Shown in pieces: positions 41,764 through 45,736 of a stretch of DNA of 45,736 bases; the first letter of the stretch is position 1; each line of letters starts with the position of its first letter. Source of the stretch: a virus; IMG/VR virus record IMGVR_UViG_3300027754_000163, positions 1-45,736 of that record; one strand, given 5' to 3'. Under the pieces are notes generated by a model. It worked only from the letters and a program-made list of their open reading frames with translations. It made no database searches and had not been told where the DNA came from. The position numbers were made by a program, and so were the translations under genes.

Positions 41764-42617
41764 TATTTAGCCCAGGCATTTCCCCAGATATCAATATGAA
41801 GTCTGGGACTGTATCGATATCCCCGAGCCAGTGCGGTCTCGGCAATATTAAAACGGTTGCCTTCATACACACTGGTCACGCCGCCCACAGGCATCACATA
41901 AGCTGGGCCAATAAAGCCAGCGGCGCGATATTCAGCCACAGCTTGGTCAGCTTCGTCAAAGTGTTCAGGACGATCCACCACAAACTTCAGATAAGCCATG
42001 CCCAGCTGATCATATTCAGCCACTACTTCAGGCTTCACCGCATCGCTCCACTTTTCGCCACTGGCACTGAGTTTGGGGCTGATGCTGAATGTGAACTCAA
42101 TACGATCACCACCAAACGGATCAGTGATAAACTTTTTCAGTTCATCCTGAATTGGCTGGGTACCGTTGGTCTCAAATGTGACATTTCTCAGGCCTGAGTC
42201 CATCTGTGCTGCCAGCAGTTCAGGATAAGCTCGCTGCCATCCCAGCAAAGGTTCGCCACCTGTGATCACCAGATGTACGTCATTACCAGTGCTCAGTGTC
42301 CACTGGTGTCCTGGCAGCAGAGCCCTGAACTTTTGACCCAGCTCAGCAGTGGTATAAAATGGACTGAGATGCTTAAATCTGGGGTCCCAGCTGAGATAAC
42401 TGTCGCAGCCTGTGCTGACCAAAGGTAGATCGTCAATCACTCGGAACTGTGAGGGGTCAATAGCATGTCGTTCCTGACTGCGTTGACCAGCTGGCATACC
42501 AAAACCGTCACAGGTAAAGTTACACCCAAATGTTCTGAGGAAAATACTGGGCACACCTACAAAGCGAGCTTCACCCTGTGTTGAGAAAAAAATTTCCGAG
42601 ACCTTAATCTTCTGCAT
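41763..42617 (-). CDS. queE: 7-carboxy-7-deazaguanine synthase
   Basis: The 284-residue protein is a radical-SAM enzyme of the QueE type: FSTQGEARFVGVPSIFLRTFGCNFTC near 11-36, with the first two iron-sulfur Cys at 32 and 36, a 34-residue insertion, then C71 in STGCDSYLSWD as the third. TGGEPLL at 119-125 is the SAM-binding motif, followed by ETNGTQP. QueE converts carboxy-tetrahydropterin to carboxy-deazaguanine. QueD, which makes its substrate, is at 44570-45112. The split Cys motif is unlike the compact CxxxCxxC of E. coli QueE but known in longer forms. The ATG is 6 nt after TATACT. Confidence 0.92.
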   Translation of the reverse strand: MQKIKVSEIFFSTQGEARFVGVPSIFLRTFGCNFTCDGFGMPAGQRSQERHAIDPSQFRVIDDLPLVSTGCDSYLSWDPRFKHLSPFYTTAELGQKFRALLPGHQWTLSTGNDVHLVITGGEPLLGWQRAYPELLAAQMDSGLRNVTFETNGTQPIQDELKKFITDPFGGDRIEFTFSISPKLSASGEKWSDAVKPEVVAEYDQLGMAYLKFVVDRPEHFDEADQAVAEYRAAGFIGPAYVMPVGGVTSVYEGNRFNIAETALARGYRYSPRLHIDIWGNAWAK

Positions 42618-42623
42618 AGTACT

Positions 42624-42652
42624 AGTATATAGGCTATTTTCGCTGATGTCAA
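42624..42652 (-). promoter_or_regulatory. early sigma-70 promoter, leaderless type (queE operon)
   Basis: TTGACA (42652-42647), 17-bp spacer, TATACT (42629-42624), 6 nt, ATG at 42617. Confidence 0.85.
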
Positions 42653-42692
42653 ATATTTTACATCATCGTAATATGATGGCAATATTTGGTTG

Positions 42693-42700
42693 CCTAAATA
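42693..42700 (+). promoter_or_regulatory. late promoter-like CCTAAATA, leaderless type
   Basis: TAAATA ends at 42700 and 5 nt separate it from the ATG at 42706. The same 5-nt spacing is seen at 43457 and 45544. Confidence 0.55.
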
Positions 42701-42705
42701 TCAGT

Positions 42706-43452
42706 ATGAAAACACGAAAACATTATCGCACCATTGTGGTCAGCGACGTACATCTGGGCACCAAGGGTTGTCAGGCTGAGGCACTGGAAGACTTTCTGGA
42801 TCATCATGCATCTGACTACTTATATCTCAACGGCGACATTATTGATGCATGGGCCTTGCAGCGCAAATGGCGATGGAAACCTGAATACAATAGTTTGATT
42901 CGCCGGATCCTCAAACGCAGTGAGCGTGGTACTGAAGTAATTTATGTGCTGGGCAATCACGATGAATTCCTTAGACCCTGGCTCACACCTGATATGAACT
43001 TTGGACGCATCAGAATCTGTAACGAAGCAGTGCATGTCAGTGCTGATGGTTACAGCTATCTGGTGACCCATGGTGACCTGTTTGATGGAGTCAGTCGGTT
43101 AGCCCCCTGGCTCAGCTGGATGGGCGCACGAGGTTATGACCTGTTGCTGGTGCTGAATCGCTGGTACAATGCTGTGAGATTTCTGCTGGGGTTTGGCTAC
43201 TGGAGTTTCAGTGCATGGGTCAAACACAATGTGAAACGAGCTGTGTCTCATGTGTTTAGATTTGAGCACAATCTAGCTGAATATTGTAGTAGTCGTGGAT
43301 ACTTTGGTGTAATCTGTGGCCATATACACACGGCTGAGATCAAGAAAATCAATGATGTTTGCTATCTCAACAGTGGTGACTGGGTGGAAAGTTTAACTGC
43401 ATTGGTGGAAGACGACCAGGGAACCTGGCAAATTATCTATTGGCATAAATAA
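42706..43452 (+). CDS. LpxH-like metallophosphoesterase
   Basis: The ATG at 42706 (MKTRKHYRTIVVSDVHLGT) is preferred over 42646 because it follows the late box. The 248-residue protein has SDVHLG at 13-18, YLNGDIIDAW near 43-52, LGNHDEFLRPW near 84-94, THGDLFD near 126-132 and GHIHTAE near 206-212. This order and the DIIDAW motif are those of UDP-2,3-diacylglucosamine hydrolase-like proteins. Real LpxH removes UMP in lipid A synthesis; phage homologues could alter host lipid metabolism or act on another substrate. It is on the plus strand in late orientation, unlike its neighbours. Confidence 0.82.
   Translation: MKTRKHYRTIVVSDVHLGTKGCQAEALEDFLDHHASDYLYLNGDIIDAWALQRKWRWKPEYNSLIRRILKRSERGTEVIYVLGNHDEFLRPWLTPDMNFGRIRICNEAVHVSADGYSYLVTHGDLFDGVSRLAPWLSWMGARGYDLLLVLNRWYNAVRFLLGFGYWSFSAWVKHNVKRAVSHVFRFEHNLAEYCSSRGYFGVICGHIHTAEIKKINDVCYLNSGDWVESLTALVEDDQGTWQIIYWHK
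43444..43451 (+). promoter_or_regulatory. late promoter CATAAATA, leaderless type
   Basis: CATAAATA overlaps the stop of the LpxH-like gene and is 5 nt before the ATG at 43457. It is followed by ATGCGCTATTACGAACT, also found at 45544. Confidence 0.7.
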
Positions 43453-43456
43453 ACAC

Positions 43457-44344
43457 ATGCGCTATTACGAACTAATAACTGAAGAAGTATCTGATGAAGC
43501 CCTGAAGGCCATGCGTAGAATGGGTATGCAGCAGGATCACGAAGGTCTGCTGGCCAGAGAAATGTACACCAGAATAACAAACAAACCCTGGACTGCTCCG
43601 GGCGCTAATGATAATGTTCGCACCAAACCACAATCAGCTTCACAACAAAGACCAGAGGATGATGACTCTAATCCGTTTGATTTTTCCCAGGAGGATCATG
43701 ACGCATTCTGGCGTGCTGAACGAGAAAGAAATGCCTGGTGGCACCACCCCGATACACCCAACAAAATCTTACAGAGTGAAAATGCTGAACAGGCATTTGA
43801 ATATGCTCGTGATGTGCTGGGAAAGCGGTGGCCAGAAGCAGAACCGTTTATCTCCAAGAATGCTGATGTCGCAAGTTGGTATGCCCACAAGATAATCAAA
43901 GGGGCCTGGCCACAGGGATCTGTAGCTGAGAAAGTGATGGCTAAGCACGCTGAGGTGGCAGTGGATTATGCCCTATATGGGCTGAAAGCACCATTCCCGG
44001 CTGGTGAACCAGCAATTGCTAAGAGCGCTGAACATGCATGTAACTATGCCCGATGGGTGCTAAAAGCACCATGGCCGGCTGGTGAACCAGCAATCGCTAA
44101 GAGAGCTGAGTGGGCATTTTTTTATGCCCGGGATGCGGTGAAAGGTCCATGGCCGGCTGGCGAGCCTGTGCTTTCCCAATCTGGTTGGTCATCTTTTTAT
44201 GCCCGGGAGGTGCTGCATCATCCTGACCCAAATGCCTGGGGTCCAGACTACCGTACTAAGCATAATATTGCGTCACCCAAACCGTGGGAAAGACGCAAGA
44301 AATCAGCCAAGAAATCATCCAAGTCCGTGCCGCAGATACAATAA
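43457..44344 (+). CDS. putative head-packaged protein with capsid-targeting-like N-terminus and 24-residue repeats
   Basis: The protein starts MRYYELITEEVSDEALKAM. The first nine residues are identical to those of the gene at 45544, and they resemble the T4 internal-protein targeting sequence MKTYQEFIAE; ITE fits the (L/I)-x-E cleavage rule of the T4 prohead protease. The N-terminal third is charged and probably disordered. Residues about 115-255 hold five or six units of about 24-25 residues (YARWVLKAPWPAGEPAIAKRAE), a solenoid-like repeat. The end is basic (KPWERRKKSAKKSSKSVP). The likely model is a protein packaged in the head and injected with the DNA; this is inference. A late promoter precedes it. 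Confidence 0.7.
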   Translation: MRYYELITEEVSDEALKAMRRMGMQQDHEGLLAREMYTRITNKPWTAPGANDNVRTKPQSASQQRPEDDDSNPFDFSQEDHDAFWRAERERNAWWHHPDTPNKILQSENAEQAFEYARDVLGKRWPEAEPFISKNADVASWYAHKIIKGAWPQGSVAEKVMAKHAEVAVDYALYGLKAPFPAGEPAIAKSAEHACNYARWVLKAPWPAGEPAIAKRAEWAFFYARDAVKGPWPAGEPVLSQSGWSSFYAREVLHHPDPNAWGPDYRTKHNIASPKPWERRKKSAKKSSKSVPQIQ

Positions 44345-44355
44345 TCCAGCTTAAA

Positions 44356-44577
44356 TCAACGAAGCAGCCACCCCAGAATATACAGCATCATGAAACCCGC
44401 ATTGAGTAAATACAATGCGGGTTCTTTCATGCGCCATCCAGCCCAGCACCAACCCACGCTGCCAATCATACCCACAACTTTGTTGGCAGGTGTGATATCA
44501 AAGGCGGTCAGTGCAACTCCCACTATTGTGGCTACACTGCCAAACCATTTGAGCCAGGTCAGCTGACGATCAGGCAT
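44356..44577 (-). CDS. small membrane protein, 73 aa
   Basis: The ATG at 44577 overlaps the queD stop by 8 nt, so it is coupled. The sequence has two or three hydrophobic helices: WFGSVATIVGVALTAFDI, VVGMIGSVGWCWAGW and ALYLLNAGFMMLYILGWLL. This is a compact inner-membrane protein plan. The position after queD could suggest a link to deazaguanine metabolism, but no known transporter motif is seen. Confidence 0.65.
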   Translation of the reverse strand: MPDRQLTWLKWFGSVATIVGVALTAFDITPANKVVGMIGSVGWCWAGWRMKEPALYLLNAGFMMLYILGWLLR

Positions 44578-45112
44578 GATATTCACTGCGCGATTTGGGA
44601 GTTTCCCACCAAGTGATACCAGACACCGTCACACCCAGTTCCTTCATTTTTTCATTGACAATGCCGCACAGCCAGCTGCTGAGATTTTCGCTTGTGGGCA
44701 CAAAGTTCACAATAAAGAATCCCCCCAGCATTTCCTGTTCGGGCACGCTTAATTTTAGGTAACTGTCTGCCCTGACAATATATCCTGCCACCATGTCGCG
44801 ACCAGGCACTGTGACCGCTTCCAGCCGCACATCGCCCAGCAAACGGGAAAATAGTGGATCGTTGCGGTCAAGGATAAACTGATGATCCACAAAGGTGTTG
44901 AGAAAATTCTTGAGCCATTCCAGGTGACGGAAGTCAGTTACCATACCGTTGGTCAGTGCTGGCGCAGAGAGACTCACGGATACCGTTGCCTCGTGGCCAT
45001 GAAGATGTCGGCAGGCGCACCTGAGGTTGTCAGAATATTCTCCGTTGAGAGTTTGTGACCAAACCCTGTGTCCGTAGCAAAACTGGAAATCCTTAGAAAT
45101 TATGTGTGGCAT
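44570..45112 (-). CDS. queD: 6-carboxytetrahydropterin synthase
   Basis: The 180-residue protein has the QueD/PTPS signature: FCYGHRV with zinc His 15, then CACRHLHGHEATV with Cys 34 and zinc His 38 and 40, GMVTDFRHLEWLK, DHQFILD, PTSENLS and a C-terminal WWETPKS. It converts dihydroneopterin triphosphate to carboxy-tetrahydropterin, the substrate of QueE (41763-42617). It is somewhat longer than E. coli QueD (121) because of inserts near residues 20-30 and 90-120. The gene lies 10 nt after the cREC-like gene and is likely on the same transcript. Confidence 0.9.
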   Translation of the reverse strand: MPHIISKDFQFCYGHRVWSQTLNGEYSDNLRCACRHLHGHEATVSVSLSAPALTNGMVTDFRHLEWLKNFLNTFVDHQFILDRNDPLFSRLLGDVRLEAVTVPGRDMVAGYIVRADSYLKLSVPEQEMLGGFFIVNFVPTSENLSSWLCGIVNEKMKELGVTVSGITWWETPKSRSEYHA

Positions 45113-45122
45113 ATGTTGATAG

Positions 45123-45491
45123 TTAGTTTGTTTTTTTGTAAGGACGAATTAATGCTTGTGGACTACATTGATAATGCTGAGCCAACACTGTGGCCATGCG
45201 CTGAGCGCCAATGGGATTTAAGCTGTGAACCACTGGTGCTACCGTGGGCCAGATGTTCTCTGCCTCCATCCAGCATACCAGATCATATCCAGTTTTTTCG
45301 GTATAGCCGCTGACATGGTCAGACTGATAATGTTCAAAGCTGAGATCATGATCCAGACTGGCCTGTTGCACAGTGTATTTGCTGAGCACAGCCACTGCCT
45401 GATCATAGTTCAGCGCCACCAACCAGTTGCCCCAATATGGGCAGGGCCTGACATCATCTAGCCATAAATTTGTTACTGGTTTAGCGGTCAT
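45123..45491 (-). CDS. cyclic-phosphate-processing receiver-like (cREC) protein
   Basis: The ATG at 45491 (MTAKPVTNLWLDDVRPCP) lies 6 nt after TATAAT and defines a 122-residue protein. The pattern NLWLDDVRPCP, an ASLDHDLSFE strand with acidic ends, and GYDLVCWMEAE, then PVVHSLNPIGAQRM matches the cREC group of receiver-like domains linked to RNA repair and thought to process or sense 2',3'-cyclic phosphates. That assignment is from family pattern memory and is not certain. The presence of Pnkp and RNA ligase in the window fits. It heads the operon with queD. Confidence 0.72.
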   Translation of the reverse strand: MTAKPVTNLWLDDVRPCPYWGNWLVALNYDQAVAVLSKYTVQQASLDHDLSFEHYQSDHVSGYTEKTGYDLVCWMEAENIWPTVAPVVHSLNPIGAQRMATVLAQHYQCSPQALIRPYKKTN

Positions 45492-45497
45492 GTTGTT

Positions 45498-45527
45498 ATT
45501 ATAGCAACATCGGTATCTGATAGTCAA
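45498..45527 (-). promoter_or_regulatory. early sigma-70 promoter, leaderless type (cREC/queD operon)
   Basis: TTGACT (45527-45522), 18-bp spacer, TGC-TATAAT (45503-45498), 6 nt, ATG at 45491. Confidence 0.85.
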
Positions 45528-45530
45528 ATG

Positions 45531-45538
45531 CATAAATA
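45531..45538 (+). promoter_or_regulatory. late promoter CATAAATA, leaderless type
   Basis: CATAAATA is 5 nt before the ATG at 45544, the same arrangement as 43444-43457, and sits back-to-back with the early promoter of the minus-strand cREC gene. Confidence 0.7.
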
Positions 45539-45543
45539 ACCAC

Positions 45544-45736
45544 ATGCGCTATTACGAACTGATAACTGAAGACTTCAAGTCAGTCACTAAGAAATTCATT
45601 GATGCTGGAGCTGACTCAGCCGAGGTCAAAAAGTATATTGACCAGTTTAAGGCATTGGGTACTAAATTAAACAATATTACAGACCCAGCTGATAAAAACA
45701 TTGATGTCTGGGGTAAGCGGCCATTTGCTGATTTTC
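45544..45736 (+). CDS. second protein with MRYYELITE N-terminus (partial, runs off the window)
   Basis: This gene is not complete: 64 codons are visible to the window end. It starts MRYYELITEDFKSVTKKFID, identical to the 43457 gene for nine residues and almost identical at DNA level (ATGCGCTATTACGAACT) but unrelated after that. The next part (SAEVKKYIDQFKALGTKLNN, ITDPADKNIDVWGKRPFADF) is helical and reminiscent of large-phage proteins that I cannot name. The shared N-terminus suggests head packaging and processing after ITE. Confidence 0.7.
   Translation, partial: MRYYELITEDFKSVTKKFIDAGADSAEVKKYIDQFKALGTKLNNITDPADKNIDVWGKRPFADF

Noticed and set aside
42646-42705. Upstream ATG giving a longer LpxH-like protein
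   Set aside because: The ATG at 42706 is placed 5 nt after TAAATA as in other late genes, and the extra N-terminal 20 residues are unlike the family.

Overview
The window is a piece of a large T4-like tailed (myovirus-type) phage genome. The evidence is a gp25-type and a gp6-type baseplate wedge protein, late promoters of the T4 form TATAAATA, and T4-type accessory enzymes: RNA ligase 1, polynucleotide kinase/phosphatase, thymidylate synthase, dihydrofolate reductase and a 5'-3' exonuclease. Early promoters are textbook sigma-70 (TTGACA, 17-18 bp, TATAAT, often with an extended -10), so the host is probably a Gram-negative bacterium with ordinary sigma-70. I cannot name the host.

Layout. (1) Positions 1-22058, plus strand: a late structural block. 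It holds the end of a baseplate hub/spike-like gene, gp25, gp6, a 5244-residue virion protein with LamG, FG-GAP and YHYH domains, a 44-aa ORF, a 201-aa protein and a repeat-rich fibre-like protein. (2) 22076-22427, minus: a hairpin, then a circularly permuted tmRNA gene encoding a 24-residue tag ending ELATA. (3) 22418-24372, minus: two Cys-rich proteins and RNA ligase 1, the likely operon that feeds the tmRNA. (4) 24400-28745, minus: a secreted protein, small unknowns, thyA, folA and a coiled-coil protein. (5) 28779-32309, minus: a MoxR ATPase, a pentapeptide protein and a metallopeptidase-like/VWA protein. (6) 32318-38162, minus: many small genes, including a 55-aa acidic protein, a GIY-YIG protein, an L7/L12 C-terminal-domain-like protein, a small HExxH protein, a methyltransferase, Pnkp and four overlapping small paralogues. 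(7) 38169-42652, minus: a phosphoesterase, small unknowns, the exonuclease and queE. (8) 42706-45736: plus-strand late genes (LpxH-like phosphoesterase and two genes starting MRYYELITE) interleaved with minus-strand queD, a small membrane protein and a cREC-like protein.

Themes. RNA ligase, Pnkp, a cyclic-phosphate-type receiver domain, a tmRNA and an L7/L12-like domain together suggest a kit for repairing cleaved RNA and rescuing stalled ribosomes. QueE and QueD suggest a 7-deazaguanine pathway, perhaps for DNA modification. ThyA and DHFR supply dTMP. Nine minus-strand genes have their ATG or GTG exactly 6 nt after the -10 box, and three plus-strand late genes have ATG exactly 5 nt after TAAATA, so many transcripts should be leaderless. 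Two late genes share an N-terminus very like the T4 capsid-targeting sequence and may encode proteins packaged in the head and injected.
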